DNA from: Streptomyces sp. IMTB 2501
GTDB lineage: Bacteria; Actinomycetota; Actinomycetes; Streptomycetales; Streptomycetaceae
Direction: 5' to 3'
DNA: 62,171 bases
Assembly (NCBI RefSeq): GCF_001953885.1
Contig: NZ_MQUS01000041.1
Coordinates: 1 to 62,171 of the forward strand
Part shown: one piece after another, positions 33,555 to 42,419 of the stretch
How the letters are laid out: each line of letters starts with the position of its first letter
Position numbering within the stretch: position 1 is the first letter of the stretch
Notes under the pieces: model-generated
Seen by the model: the letters and a program-made list of their open reading frames with translations, nothing else
Told to the model about the DNA's origin: nothing
Databases searched by the model: none
Program-made: the position numbers and the translations under genes

Positions 33555-34046
33555 GTGCACGAGGACGGAAACGGCGACGCACACGGCGGCGCCCACCAGG
33601 TGACACCCAGTGGTGCAGACCAGGAATTCCTGGCACTGGAGCGGGAGTTGACCGTGCTGCTGCGGCGAGCCCGGGCCAACCAGGGTGAGATGGCCCGCGA
33701 GGTCCATCCCGACCTGGAGTCCTCCGCGTACGGCCTGCTCATCCGGCTGGACGAGTGCGGCGGCCAGCGGGCCACGGAACTCGCCGGCTACATCGGCGTA
33801 GGCAAGGCCACCATGTCCCGCCAGCTGCGGGCCCTGGAGGAACTGGGCCTGATCGCCCGCGAACCCGACCCCGCCGACGGTCGCGCCTGGCTCGTCACCC
33901 TGACCGACGAGGGACGCGGCCGCGTCGGCAAGGTCCGCGAGGCGCGCCGCGCCCGCTACGTCAGCCAGCTCGCCCACTGGGACCGCAGGGAGGTCTCCGA
34001 ACTGGCCCGGCTGCTGCACCAGTTGAACGGCGTCATGGAGAAGTAG
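33555..34046 (+). CDS. MarR-family transcriptional regulator
   Basis: Protein of 163 aa with the MarR winged helix (about 55-120: QRATELAGYIGVGKATMSRQLRALEELGLI, then the wing with DGRAWLVTLTDEG). The N-terminal 20 residues are His/Gly/Asp-rich and probably disordered. GTG 33555 is chosen with AGGGG upstream; an in-frame ATG at 33510 would add residues of poor character. It is divergent from the lysozyme gene over 249 bp, which may contain its operator, and convergent with the PP2C gene. Ligand unknown. Confidence 0.88.
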   Translation: MHEDGNGDAHGGAHQVTPSGADQEFLALERELTVLLRRARANQGEMAREVHPDLESSAYGLLIRLDECGGQRATELAGYIGVGKATMSRQLRALEELGLIAREPDPADGRAWLVTLTDEGRGRVGKVREARRARYVSQLAHWDRREVSELARLLHQLNGVMEK

Positions 34047-34065
34047 GGCGGAGTGGGGAGAGCGC

Positions 34066-34854
34066 TCACAGCTCCACGTACACCACCGTGGCGTCGTCGT
34101 GCGTCTTGCTCCGCCGCAGGAACGCCCGCTCCTCCCGGTCCGCCGTCTCCAGCTCCCGGACCCGTTCCACCAGCGACCGGGCGCCCTCCTTCGCGACCAT
34201 CTCGAACAGGGCCCGCCAGTCGCCCTCGTGGAACTTCTCCGTCCAGCGGGTCGCGCCGTCCGTCAGCGCGGCCAGGGCGCGCACCTCGCGGCGGGGCACG
34301 GTGCCGGCGACCGCGCGGGCGGCCACCGAGGGGTCGGCGGCGGCCGTGAAGAAACCGCCCTCCTTGTTGCGCAGTGTGGCGTCCACCAGGGCCTCGGTGG
34401 CGAGCGCGGGGCGCGGGATCCGGTCCAGGCGGTCGTCCAGGACCGGGGTGACCGTCCCGTCGGGGCTCTGCAGCAGCAGGGCCGAGTCGGACAGCACCAG
34501 GTACTCGACCGCGTCGGCGGACCAGCGGGCCAGGGCGACAGTTGCCTGAGGAGTTCGCGGGTGAGAAAGTTCACAGGTTTGCGCATGAGCCTCGGCGGTG
34601 CGGCCGATCGCCCGCCCGAGAATCTCCGGGAGTGTCAGATCTCTGCTCGAAACGGTCAGTTCGGTCAGCGCGCCCCCGAGCCGCGCGGTGAACCAGGGGA
34701 CCGAATGCAGACACCCCGTCTCACCCCTCGGTGGAGTCACTCCGTCCAGGACGATCACGCAACCTCCCTGTCCGGAGGCAGGTAGTCCGACACCGGCGAA
34801 GTCCTCGTTGGGGCGGTTCGCGTCACCGGGTTCCGAGACGAGATCAGTTCGCAT
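34066..34854 (-). CDS. PP2C-family protein phosphatase-like protein
   Basis: Protein of 262 aa, cytosolic. Metal-binding motifs of PP2C phosphatases are present in order: NEDF (about 16-19), VLDGVTPP (about 35-42), LSDSALLL, LTDGATR and HDDATVVYVEL at the C-terminus. These Asp residues hold the two metal ions that hydrolyse phospho-Ser/Thr. The domain is small and shows no sensor. Possible partners are the window's Ser/Thr kinase or distant ones. ATG 34854 begins at the family start (MRTDLVSEPGDANRPNED). Confidence 0.85.
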   Translation of the reverse strand: MRTDLVSEPGDANRPNEDFAGVGLPASGQGGCVIVLDGVTPPRGETGCLHSVPWFTARLGGALTELTVSSRDLTLPEILGRAIGRTAEAHAQTCELSHPRTPQATVALARWSADAVEYLVLSDSALLLQSPDGTVTPVLDDRLDRIPRPALATEALVDATLRNKEGGFFTAAADPSVAARAVAGTVPRREVRALAALTDGATRWTEKFHEGDWRALFEMVAKEGARSLVERVRELETADREERAFLRRSKTHDDATVVYVEL

Positions 34855-35226
34855 TCAGCCAGTCTGCACGACCCCTTCACAGAACTCGCCAAAGGCTGGC
34901 AACCGCCTGTGAATTGATACGACCTAGCAGGTCAGGCGCCTGTTTTGGGCGGGAATGAGCCGCTCCGGGAAGGCGTGCTGGCGAATACTGCCAAAGCCTG
35001 CCGCGCGCGTCCAACCGGCGTGCCGCTCATGAGACGCGCCCGCCCCGCAGGAACTTGCCCGCCAACTCTCCTCCGATGTTCACTCCTTCGGGTGGCGGGT
35101 CAGGTGATGCACGACCACTGCTCACCGGCGCTGGGAGGGTCGGGAACCGTACGAACCGGGTGTAGGCACCACTTGGCACAGGGCTGACGGGGCGCCACCC
35201 GGGTCCTTGGGTAGACGAGTTCAGGA
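34855..35226. other. Intergenic, divergent promoter region (PP2C / conservon)
   Basis: 372 bp without a credible gene. It must hold the promoters of the PP2C gene (leftward) and the conservon (rightward). I see no clear -35/-10 pair and no repeat. Confidence 0.5.
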
Positions 35227-38139
35227 ATGCGAGCACCGGTGCAGATGAAGCGGCCTCGGCGCACAGGCAGGCAGACGGCCCCCGAAGGGACCGCCCAGCA
35301 CGATCCCGCGGGCACCGGCCGCCCCACTCATGTGCGCACCCGGCTGATCGTCGCCGTCGCCGTGGTGGCCGCCGCCGTCGCGGGAGCCGGTGCGCCCTCC
35401 CTGCTCACCGCCTCCCAGGACGTCAGCGACTCCCAGGACCTGGTGACACTGGCCGGCCGCACCGAGGACGCCCTCGCCCTCGCGCACTCCCTGGCGGACG
35501 AGCGCGACGAGGTCACCTCCTACATCGCGGCGGGGCGGCCCAAGGCGAAAGCCCCCTCCGAGGACCGCAGCGCCCGGGTCGACCGGCAGGTCGAGGACCT
35601 GCGCGCCGAGAGCGACACCCCGGCGGACCTGCGGGACGAGCTCGACGGCATCGCCGCCGTCCGGCACGACGCCCTCACCGGCAAGAGCACCGCCCTCCAG
35701 GCCCACCAGGCCTACTCGGCGGCCATCACCGAACTGCACCGGGTCGCCGAGCAGCTGGCCGACCAGACACCCCCGCGGGCCGGCTCCGGCGCCCACGCGC
35801 TCGCCGAACTCGACTCCGCCGTCCAGCAGTCCGCCGCCGCCCGCGGACTGCTGCTGGCCGCGCTCAACGTGCCGTCCACCACCCGGACGGTGATCAACCC
35901 CGTCACCGGCCTGCTCAGCACGACCTCCACCGCCTCCGCGGCCGATGCGAAGCAGCGCGACGAACTGACCGCCGCCGCCCAGCAGGCCCGGCTGCGCGCC
36001 GACGTGGCCCTCGCCGACTTCCGCGCCACCGCCCCCAAGACGGCCGTCGACTCCTACGACTCCACGGTCACCGGCTCCGACGTCAACTCGGCGGACAAGT
36101 ACCTGGCCACGCTCACCGACCAGCCGACGCTGGCCGACAGCGAACTGACCACCAGCACCAAGAAGCTGGACGCGGCCCTGTCCGCCCGCGTCGACCTGAT
36201 GCGCGGCGCCGAATCGGCCCTCTACGACCACCGCACCAAGGACCTGGCGAAACTCCGGGACGACGACGTCACGGCCCTGGAGATCCGTATCGCGGTGCTC
36301 GGCGCCCTGGAGCTGGTGGCCGTCGGCCTCGCCACGGCCATGGCCCGTACGCTGACCCGCCCGCTGTCCGTCCTGCGGCGCGGCTCGGCCCGCCTGGCGG
36401 AGTCCGCGGACCCGGCCGCCCAGGAACCGATCGCCTTCACCGGCCGCAACGACGAGTTCGCCCAGGTCGTCCGCTCGGTCAACGCCCTGCACGCGCACGC
36501 GGTCGCCCTGCACGAGCAGACCGTCACCGCGCACGAGCGGGTCACCACCCTGGAGACCGACCGCAAGCACCTGGTCGGCCAGCGGCAGCGGATGGCCGAC
36601 GCCCGCGAGGCCCTCCAGGCCGAGCTGGGCCAGGCCGCCGAGCAGCTGGAGCGGCTGCGCACCAGCATCGGCAACACGTTCGTGAACCTCTCGCTGCGCA
36701 CCCTCGGCCTGGTCGAACGCCAGCTCGCGGTGATCGAGGGCCTGGAGGACCGCGAACAGGACCCCGACCGCCTCGCCACCCTCTTCAAGCTGGACCACTT
36801 CGCCACGGTCATGCGCCGGCACAGCGAGAACCTGCTGGTGCTGGCCGGCGCCGAGCATGTCCAGCAGCACCACGGCGCGGTTCCGCTGGTCGACGTGGTC
36901 CGGGCGGGCGTCAGCGAGATCGAGCGCTACGAACGCGTCCGTATCGCCGCGCTCCCGCCGCACGCCCACGTGGCGGGTTTCGCCGCCGACGACCTCTCCC
37001 ACCTGCTCGCCGAACTGATGGAGAACGCCACCTCGTTCTCCCCGCCGGAGCTGCCGGTGGAGGTCTCCGGCTGGCTGCTGGAGAGCGGCGAGGTGATGCT
37101 GTCGGTCCACGACGAGGGCATCGGCATGGCGACCGACCGGCTGGACCGCCTCAACTCCCGTCTCGCGGACTTCGACCCCGAGTCGCCGTACGACCAGGAG
37201 GCCGCGGACGGTCTCGGCCTCGGCCTGTACGTCGTCGCCCGCCTCGCCCACCGCCACGGTGTCCGCGTCCAGCTGCGCGAGCAGAAGCAGGGCGGCATCG
37301 CCGCGGTCGTCGTCCTGCCGGCCACTCTCCTGGCCGAGGCCCCGCCGACCGCGCTGCCTCCGCAGACCACCTCCATGAGCGCCACGGCCACCTTCTCCCT
37401 CCCGGGCGCCGACGCCGAGGTCAACTCCAACGTCCTGCACGGCCGCACCAAGGACATGGACCCGTTGGTCGCGCTGGCGGAACGCACGGTCCGAGAAGCT
37501 TCCGACGCCCCCGAGGGTCCGGCAGAGCCCACGGAGCCCGCAGAGCCGACGGTCCCGACGGGGCACGCCGCCGACGTCCCGGCGGAACACGCGGTCCACG
37601 AAGAGGCCGCCCCGGTCATCCAGGACACGGAAACCCGACCGAAGGCCCCGGCGGAAACGTTCGCCGAGTCGACGATGGAACTGCTGCTCCCGGACATCAC
37701 GGCGGACTTCGGGCCGGAGCCCACGGCCGGCATGACGGATCCCACGGCCGGCCGAGCGGACTCGGCGCCCACGGACCCGGCGGCCGCCGATGCCGGGGAC
37801 GCCTCGCAGTGGCGACCCGCACCCGGCGACGAAAGCGGTACGGGTGGTGCGCGTGGTGCGGATGGTGCGGATGGGGACGAAATCCCCGCCGAAGACGAAG
37901 CCGAGGCGGTGACGGCGAAGGGCCTGCCCAAGCGCACCCCCAAGATCACCGCACCGGCCGCCACCCCGCCCCGCCAGCGCAGCACAGGCGTCGACGCCGA
38001 GGCCCTCCGCCGCAGGCTGGGCGGCTTCCGCAGCGGCGCCCAGGCCGGCTACCGCGACGTAGAGGCGGAGATCGCCGAACAGACCGGCCAGTTCAGGACA
38101 CCAGCCACGGGGGGCACCGTCGAGGAGGCAAGCAGTTGA
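35227..38139 (+). CDS. cvnA: Conservon CvnA-type membrane sensor histidine kinase-like protein
   Basis: Protein of 970 aa. Membrane helices near 37-58 and 355-376 enclose an extracytoplasmic, mostly helical nitrate/nitrite-sensing-like domain; a HAMP segment and a HATPase domain follow (ELMENATSFSPPELPVEV, DEGIGM, GLGLGLYVVARL). The C-terminal 250 residues are an acidic, Pro/Glu/Ala/Thr-rich disordered extension, which makes this protein long for the family. It heads the classical four-gene conservon (sensor, roadblock, DUF742, small GTPase), thought to act as a G-protein-like signalling complex at the membrane. Its stop overlaps the TTG start of the roadblock gene (TTGA). Confidence 0.9.
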   Translation: MRAPVQMKRPRRTGRQTAPEGTAQHDPAGTGRPTHVRTRLIVAVAVVAAAVAGAGAPSLLTASQDVSDSQDLVTLAGRTEDALALAHSLADERDEVTSYIAAGRPKAKAPSEDRSARVDRQVEDLRAESDTPADLRDELDGIAAVRHDALTGKSTALQAHQAYSAAITELHRVAEQLADQTPPRAGSGAHALAELDSAVQQSAAARGLLLAALNVPSTTRTVINPVTGLLSTTSTASAADAKQRDELTAAAQQARLRADVALADFRATAPKTAVDSYDSTVTGSDVNSADKYLATLTDQPTLADSELTTSTKKLDAALSARVDLMRGAESALYDHRTKDLAKLRDDDVTALEIRIAVLGALELVAVGLATAMARTLTRPLSVLRRGSARLAESADPAAQEPIAFTGRNDEFAQVVRSVNALHAHAVALHEQTVTAHERVTTLETDRKHLVGQRQRMADAREALQAELGQAAEQLERLRTSIGNTFVNLSLRTLGLVERQLAVIEGLEDREQDPDRLATLFKLDHFATVMRRHSENLLVLAGAEHVQQHHGAVPLVDVVRAGVSEIERYERVRIAALPPHAHVAGFAADDLSHLLAELMENATSFSPPELPVEVSGWLLESGEVMLSVHDEGIGMATDRLDRLNSRLADFDPESPYDQEAADGLGLGLYVVARLAHRHGVRVQLREQKQGGIAAVVVLPATLLAEAPPTALPPQTTSMSATATFSLPGADAEVNSNVLHGRTKDMDPLVALAERTVREASDAPEGPAEPTEPAEPTVPTGHAADVPAEHAVHEEAAPVIQDTETRPKAPAETFAESTMELLLPDITADFGPEPTAGMTDPTAGRADSAPTDPAAADAGDASQWRPAPGDESGTGGARGADGADGDEIPAEDEAEAVTAKGLPKRTPKITAPAATPPRQRSTGVDAEALRRRLGGFRSGAQAGYRDVEAEIAEQTGQFRTPATGGTVEEASS

Positions 38140-38633
38140 CCGCGCCCAGTACCTTCGGACTGAGCAGTGAGGCCCGCAACCTGCACTGGCTGCTGACCAA
38201 CCTGGTCGAGGAAGTCCCCGGCATCCAGTCCGTCGCCGTGGTCTCCTCCGACGGCCTGCTCCTGCTCTCCTCCGACCCCGCGCGCACGGCTGAATCCCGC
38301 GAAAAGCGCCCGGCAAAGGGCCCGAGGGGCTCCTCCGCCGACCTTGCCACCATCGTCTCCGGCATCGGCAGCCTCACCGTCGGCGCCGCCCGGCTGATGG
38401 AGTTCGGCGGGGTCAAGCACACGATGATCGCGATGGAGGAGGGCAGCCTGTTCGTGATGTCGATCAGTGACGGCTCGCTGCTCGGCGTGCACGGTTCCGC
38501 CGAGTGCGACATGAGCGTGGTGGCGTACCACATGGCGCTGTTCGTAGGCCGCGCCGGCCATGTCCTCACCCCTGAACTCCGCAGCGAGCTGCGGAAATCC
38601 CTGGAGGCCGAGTCGACGGGGAGCGCCCGATGA
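38136..38633 (+). CDS. cvnB: Conservon CvnB-type roadblock/LC7 protein
   Basis: Protein of 165 aa with a roadblock/LC7 domain (about 8-125; LHWLLTNLVEEVPGIQSVAVVSSDGLLLLSS, then GSLLGVHGSAECDMSVVAYHMALF). Roadblock proteins act as GTPase-activating or scaffolding partners of the conservon's small GTPase. The TTG start at 38136 overlaps the cvnA stop and has GAGGAGG at 38122-38128. An inserted charged loop (SREKRPAKGPRG) is slightly longer than usual. Its stop overlaps the next gene's ATG. Confidence 0.92.
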   Translation: MTAPSTFGLSSEARNLHWLLTNLVEEVPGIQSVAVVSSDGLLLLSSDPARTAESREKRPAKGPRGSSADLATIVSGIGSLTVGAARLMEFGGVKHTMIAMEEGSLFVMSISDGSLLGVHGSAECDMSVVAYHMALFVGRAGHVLTPELRSELRKSLEAESTGSAR

Positions 38634-39040
38634 GCGGCACGCCCAATAAACTCCCCGTGCGCGGCGGCGACCGCAAACCCGCCCGCGTCCGCCCCTACTC
38701 GCTCACCGGCGGCCGTACCCGCTTCGGCCATGTCCTCCTCGTGGAGACGTTCGTCGCGGCGCTCGAAGCCCCGGAGGAGCGCAGGGAACTGATGAATGGC
38801 CCTGTCAGCACCCGGGTCATGCCGGAGATGCGGGCCATAGTCGAACTGTGCCGCCGTATGCGCACGGTGGCCGAGATCGCCGCGCTGCTGAAGATGCCGC
38901 TCGGCGTGGTCCGCGTGCTCCTGAGCGACCTCGCGGACCAGGGAAAGATCCGTGTGTACGGCACCGGCACCGGTCACGGCACCGGCCGCCCGGACCGCGC
39001 GCTGCTGGAAAGGGTGCTGAGTGGACTCCGTCGTCTCTGA
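38630..39040 (+). CDS. cvnC: Conservon CvnC-type DUF742 protein
   Basis: Protein of 136 aa of the DUF742 family: RVRPYSLTGGRTRFGHVLLVETFV, then a winged-helix-like segment (AEIAALLKMPLGVVRVLLSDLADQGKIRVY). In conservons it interacts with the roadblock and GTPase proteins. ATG 38630 overlaps the cvnB stop (ATGA), and its 3' end overlaps the GTPase gene by 20 bp. No anomalies apart from a short Gly/Thr repeat near the end. Confidence 0.92.
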   Translation: MSGTPNKLPVRGGDRKPARVRPYSLTGGRTRFGHVLLVETFVAALEAPEERRELMNGPVSTRVMPEMRAIVELCRRMRTVAEIAALLKMPLGVVRVLLSDLADQGKIRVYGTGTGHGTGRPDRALLERVLSGLRRL

Positions 39041-39680
39041 CACCGCCGCCTCCGCCGTCGGAGGCACCCCCCTCGTCGCCGGCTTCGCCGAGCCCGACGA
39101 CGACCTGAAGGCCTGGCAGACGGACCGCACCCGGGCCCCCATCGCCACGAAGATCGTGGTGGCGGGCGGCTTCGGCGTCGGCAAGACCACCCTGGTCACG
39201 GCCGTCTCGGAGATCACACCTCTGCAGACCGAGGCGCTGATGACCGAGGCGAGCGAGGAGACCGACGACCTCACCGCCACACCGGGCAAGCTCACCACCA
39301 CCGTGGCCATGGACTTCGGCCGCATCACGCTCGACGACGACCTGGTGCTCTACCTGTTCGGCACCCCCGGCCAGCACCGGTTCTGGTTCATGTGGGACGA
39401 CCTGGTGCGTGGCGCGATCGGTGCGGTCGTGATGGCCGACACCCGTCGGCTGAAGGACTGTTTCCCGGCACTGGACTACTTCGAGAGCTGCGGGCTGCCG
39501 TACGTCGTCGCGGTCAACCACTTCGACGGCAGCGAGCTGTTCGAGCCGGAGGACGTACGGGAGGCGCTGACGATACCCGCGCACGTCCCTGTCATGATCA
39601 TGGATGCGCGGCGTCGTATTTCGGCCATCGAGACACTGCTGGCCCTGGTCGGCCACGCGCTGGACGAAACCCCCGAGTAG
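39021..39680 (+). CDS. cvnD: Conservon CvnD-type small GTPase
   Basis: Protein of 219 aa of the ATP/GTP-binding conservon family. P-loop GGFGVGKTT (about 49-57), a switch-like TTTVAMDFGRI, and a G3-like motif LFGTPGQHRF that replaces the Ras DxxGQ; the NKxD-type site appears as AVNHFDG. The GTP state is presumed to relay the CvnA signal. GTG 39021 is chosen because AAAGG lies upstream inside cvnC. The next gene begins 25 bp later and is likely in the same transcript. Confidence 0.93.
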   Translation: MDSVVSDTAASAVGGTPLVAGFAEPDDDLKAWQTDRTRAPIATKIVVAGGFGVGKTTLVTAVSEITPLQTEALMTEASEETDDLTATPGKLTTTVAMDFGRITLDDDLVLYLFGTPGQHRFWFMWDDLVRGAIGAVVMADTRRLKDCFPALDYFESCGLPYVVAVNHFDGSELFEPEDVREALTIPAHVPVMIMDARRRISAIETLLALVGHALDETPE

Positions 39681-39704
39681 TCCCTGTTAGGAGTCCTCAC
39701 CCGC

Positions 39705-40958
39705 ATGCGGAAGATACTCGTCGTAGGAGCCGGCCAGTCCGGCCTCCAGCTCGCCCTCGGCCTGCAGTCGCACGGCTACGAGGTCACCCTGATGTCGAAC
39801 CGGACCGCGGACGAGATCCGCACCGGCCGGGTCATGTCGACGCAGTGCATGTTCCACACGGCGCTGCAGCACGAGCGCGATCTCCAGCTGAACTTCTGGG
39901 AGTCCCAGGCCCCGAAGATCGAGGGACTCGGCGTCTCGGTCGCGGCCCCCGGCTCGCACGACCCGGGCCCCACCCAGCGGGCGATCGACTGGGTGGGCAA
40001 GCTGGACGGGTACGCGCAGTCGGTCGACCAGCGGGTGAAGATGGCCGGCTGGATGGAGACCTTCGCCCAGCGCGGCGGCCAGCTGGTCATCCACGGCGCG
40101 GCGGTGGGCGACCTCGACTACTTCTCCCGCACCTACGACCTCGTGCTGGTCTCGGCCGGCAAGGGCGAGCTGGTCCAGATGTTCGGCCGCGACGCCTCGC
40201 GCTCCCCGTACAGCGAGCCGCAGCGCGCCCTCGCGGTGTCGTACGTCCACGGACTCGGCCCGCGCCCCGAGCACCCCGAGTTCGACGCGGTCCGCTGCAA
40301 CCTGGTCCCCGGTATCGGCGAGCTGTTCATCATGCCGACGTTCACCACCTCCGGCCGCGCGGACATCCTGTTCTGGGAGGGCATACCCGGCGGGCCCCTC
40401 GACGTCTTCAACGGCGTCAAGGACCCGGCGGAGCACCTCTCCCTGACCCTGGAGCTCATGGAGAAGTTCACGCCCTGGGAGTACGCGCGGGCGACGAAGG
40501 TCGAACTGACGGATGCCGGTGGCACGCTGGCGGGCCGTTACGCGCCGACGGTCCGCAACCCCATCGGGCGTCTCCCCGGCGGCGGCCTGGTCCTGGGCGT
40601 CGCCGACGTCGTCGTCGCGAACGACCCGATCACCGGCCAGGGTTCCAACTCGGCGTCCAAGTGCGCCGCCGCCTATCTCGCCTCGATCCTCGAACACGGG
40701 GACCAGGAGTTCGACGAGGCCTGGATGCAGGCGACGTTCGACCGGTACTGGGCGACGGCTCAGCACGTCACCAAGTGGACCAACGCGATGCTGGCGCCGC
40801 CGCCGGAGCACATCCTGAACCTCATCGGCGCGGCCGGCCAGCTCCAGCCGGTGGCCGACCGGTTCGCCAACGCGTTCAACGACCCGGCCGACTTCGAGGA
40901 CTTCTTCTACGACCCGGAGAAGACGGGCGCCTACCTGGCCTCGGTCGCCGGGGCCTGA
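39705..40958 (+). CDS. Styrene/indole monooxygenase-type flavoprotein (StyA-like)
   Basis: Protein of 417 aa with an N-terminal FAD-binding Rossmann motif (ILVVGAGQSGLQLALGL, 4-20), a middle substrate domain and a C-terminal FAD loop (VVVANDPITGQGSNSASKCAAAYL). Group E flavin monooxygenases epoxidise or hydroxylate aromatic alkenes and indole with reduced FAD from a separate reductase, which is not encoded in the window. Its place 25 bp behind the conservon GTPase suggests cotranscription and an output role. Its 3' end overlaps the convergent NlpC/P60 gene by 28 bp. Confidence 0.88.
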   Translation: MRKILVVGAGQSGLQLALGLQSHGYEVTLMSNRTADEIRTGRVMSTQCMFHTALQHERDLQLNFWESQAPKIEGLGVSVAAPGSHDPGPTQRAIDWVGKLDGYAQSVDQRVKMAGWMETFAQRGGQLVIHGAAVGDLDYFSRTYDLVLVSAGKGELVQMFGRDASRSPYSEPQRALAVSYVHGLGPRPEHPEFDAVRCNLVPGIGELFIMPTFTTSGRADILFWEGIPGGPLDVFNGVKDPAEHLSLTLELMEKFTPWEYARATKVELTDAGGTLAGRYAPTVRNPIGRLPGGGLVLGVADVVVANDPITGQGSNSASKCAAAYLASILEHGDQEFDEAWMQATFDRYWATAQHVTKWTNAMLAPPPEHILNLIGAAGQLQPVADRFANAFNDPADFEDFFYDPEKTGAYLASVAGA

Positions 40959-41986
40959 TCCGGGCGTACCGCGCCGAGTACCGGATAGGACGCCAGCGGG
41001 GAGACCTTCACCGTCTCGCCCGTTCTCGGCGCCTGTACGACCTCGCCGTCCCCCACGTACATCGCCACATGTGTGGCCTCGGGGAAGTAGACGACGAGGT
41101 CACCGGGCCGCAGCTGGCCGAGAGGGATTCTTCGCAGCAGTTGCCACTGCTCCTGGCTGGTGCGGGGGATGGGGGTGCCCGCGTGCTCCCAGGCCTGTGA
41201 GGTGAGGCCCGAGCAGTCGTACGCGCCCGGGCCCTCGGCGCCCCACGCGTACGGCTTGCCGAGCTGCTCCAAGGCGTAGCGGACCGCGCGGCCGCCCTCG
41301 GAGGAGGCGGTGGTGTTCGTGGGCAGGGCCCCCGAGGCGGCGAGCTGCTGCTGGGCCGCGGTGACGCCCCGCTGCTCCAGGGCGGTGATCGCGGCCAGCT
41401 GGGCAGGGGTGAGGGAGGCCAGCAGGCGTTCCACGTCGGCCAGCCTGGTGCGGACGTCGTCGCGCTGCTTCTTCTGCCGGCCGGCGAGGGTCAGCTGGGT
41501 GTCCAGGGCCGTGCGGGCGGCCCGGGCCAGGGCGTCCTGCCGCTGCTCCGCGGCGGACAGCCGGCTCACCGTCCGGGCCCGCTCGCGCGCCAGTTCGCCG
41601 ATGACATGCCCCTCGTCCAGCGCGTGCTGCGGGTCGGGGGCGAGGAGCACCCGGACGTACGGGCCGAGGCCGTCGGCGTCGCCGTTCTGGTACTGGCGGC
41701 GGGCCAGCCGGCCGGCGTCGGCCCGGCTGTCCTGCAGCGCGAGGCGGGCGCGGGCCAGTTCGCCGTCCAGCCGGTTCACCTCGGCGCGCTGCCGCTTCAG
41801 CTTCTCCGCGGTGGCGTTGTAGGTCTCGGCGGCCTGCTCGGCCTGCCGGTACAGCTGCTGAAGGTCCGTCAGCAGCTGGGACACGGACCGCTGCGGGCGC
41901 GGTGCGGCCGCGGCGGGTACGGGCGCGAGGACGGCCTGGGCCGCCAGCGCGGCCGTACAGGCCAGGCGCGGAAGCGTTCCTGACAC
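40931..41986 (-). CDS. Secreted NlpC/P60 peptidoglycan endopeptidase with coiled-coil
   Basis: Protein of 351 aa. Signal peptide (about 1-28), a long coiled-coil (about 35-215) like that of RipA/PcsB-type hydrolases, and a C-terminal NlpC/P60 domain (about 225-345) with catalytic Cys in GAYDCSGLTSQAW and His in EATHVAMYVGDG. It cleaves D-gamma-glutamyl-diaminopimelate bonds; the coiled coil probably mediates autoinhibition or FtsEX-type activation. The GTG at 41986 has GAGGTG upstream. Convergent 28-bp overlap with the flavoprotein gene. Confidence 0.92.
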   Translation of the reverse strand: MSGTLPRLACTAALAAQAVLAPVPAAAAPRPQRSVSQLLTDLQQLYRQAEQAAETYNATAEKLKRQRAEVNRLDGELARARLALQDSRADAGRLARRQYQNGDADGLGPYVRVLLAPDPQHALDEGHVIGELARERARTVSRLSAAEQRQDALARAARTALDTQLTLAGRQKKQRDDVRTRLADVERLLASLTPAQLAAITALEQRGVTAAQQQLAASGALPTNTTASSEGGRAVRYALEQLGKPYAWGAEGPGAYDCSGLTSQAWEHAGTPIPRTSQEQWQLLRRIPLGQLRPGDLVVYFPEATHVAMYVGDGEVVQAPRTGETVKVSPLASYPVLGAVRPDQAPATEAR

Positions 41987-42086
41987 GTCATCACCTCGTG
42001 CGGAGAGGAGGGCGGGCTGTTCGCCCCCTATCGCACCGCGATAATCAGATGTAGTACGTGCGAGGCGCGCGCCTGGCGTACTCCTG

Positions 42087-42419
42087 TCACCCGTTTGCCT
42101 CGTCCGGCTTGCCGGACGACGGGCCGGCTGGTGGGGTGGCCGGCTTCGACCAGGGCCACCGGAGCCGTCCGCCGGAGGTGTCGTCAGGGTCGTACTGGTA
42201 CTTCCACCCCTGGATCAGACCCAGCCGCTTGCTGTGCCCGCGCGGCACGCGACGGTAGACGAGCACCGTGGGCGGGCCGCCGTCCGGGTCAGGGACGGGG
42301 ATGCGGTACGTCTTCGGGGGGTGCCCGGTGGGCCCGAGCATGACGGGCAGCACGCGCCCGTCCATGGGGCCGCCCTCGAAGGGGATGTCCTGACTCTTCA
42401 CCGCTTCAGTCTCGGTCAT
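42087..42419 (-). CDS. Conserved hypothetical protein
   Basis: Protein of 110 aa that I do not recognise. It has a short beta-rich body (DIPFEGGPMDGRVLPVML, PTVLVYRRVPRG, GWKYQYDPDD) and a Pro/Ser-rich end; no membrane segment or signal peptide. The first part, FEGGPMDGR, resembles small phage-like or Streptomyces proteins of unknown function. It overlaps the TetR gene stop by 14 bp, so it is translated as the second gene of that operon and may be its regulated partner. Confidence 0.72.
   Translation of the reverse strand: MTETEAVKSQDIPFEGGPMDGRVLPVMLGPTGHPPKTYRIPVPDPDGGPPTVLVYRRVPRGHSKRLGLIQGWKYQYDPDDTSGGRLRWPWSKPATPPAGPSSGKPDEANG

Noticed and set aside
41987..42086. c-di-AMP (ydaO) riboswitch in front of the NlpC/P60 gene
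   Set aside because: Streptomyces wall hydrolase genes often have it, but only about 100 bp are available and I see none of its conserved segments.
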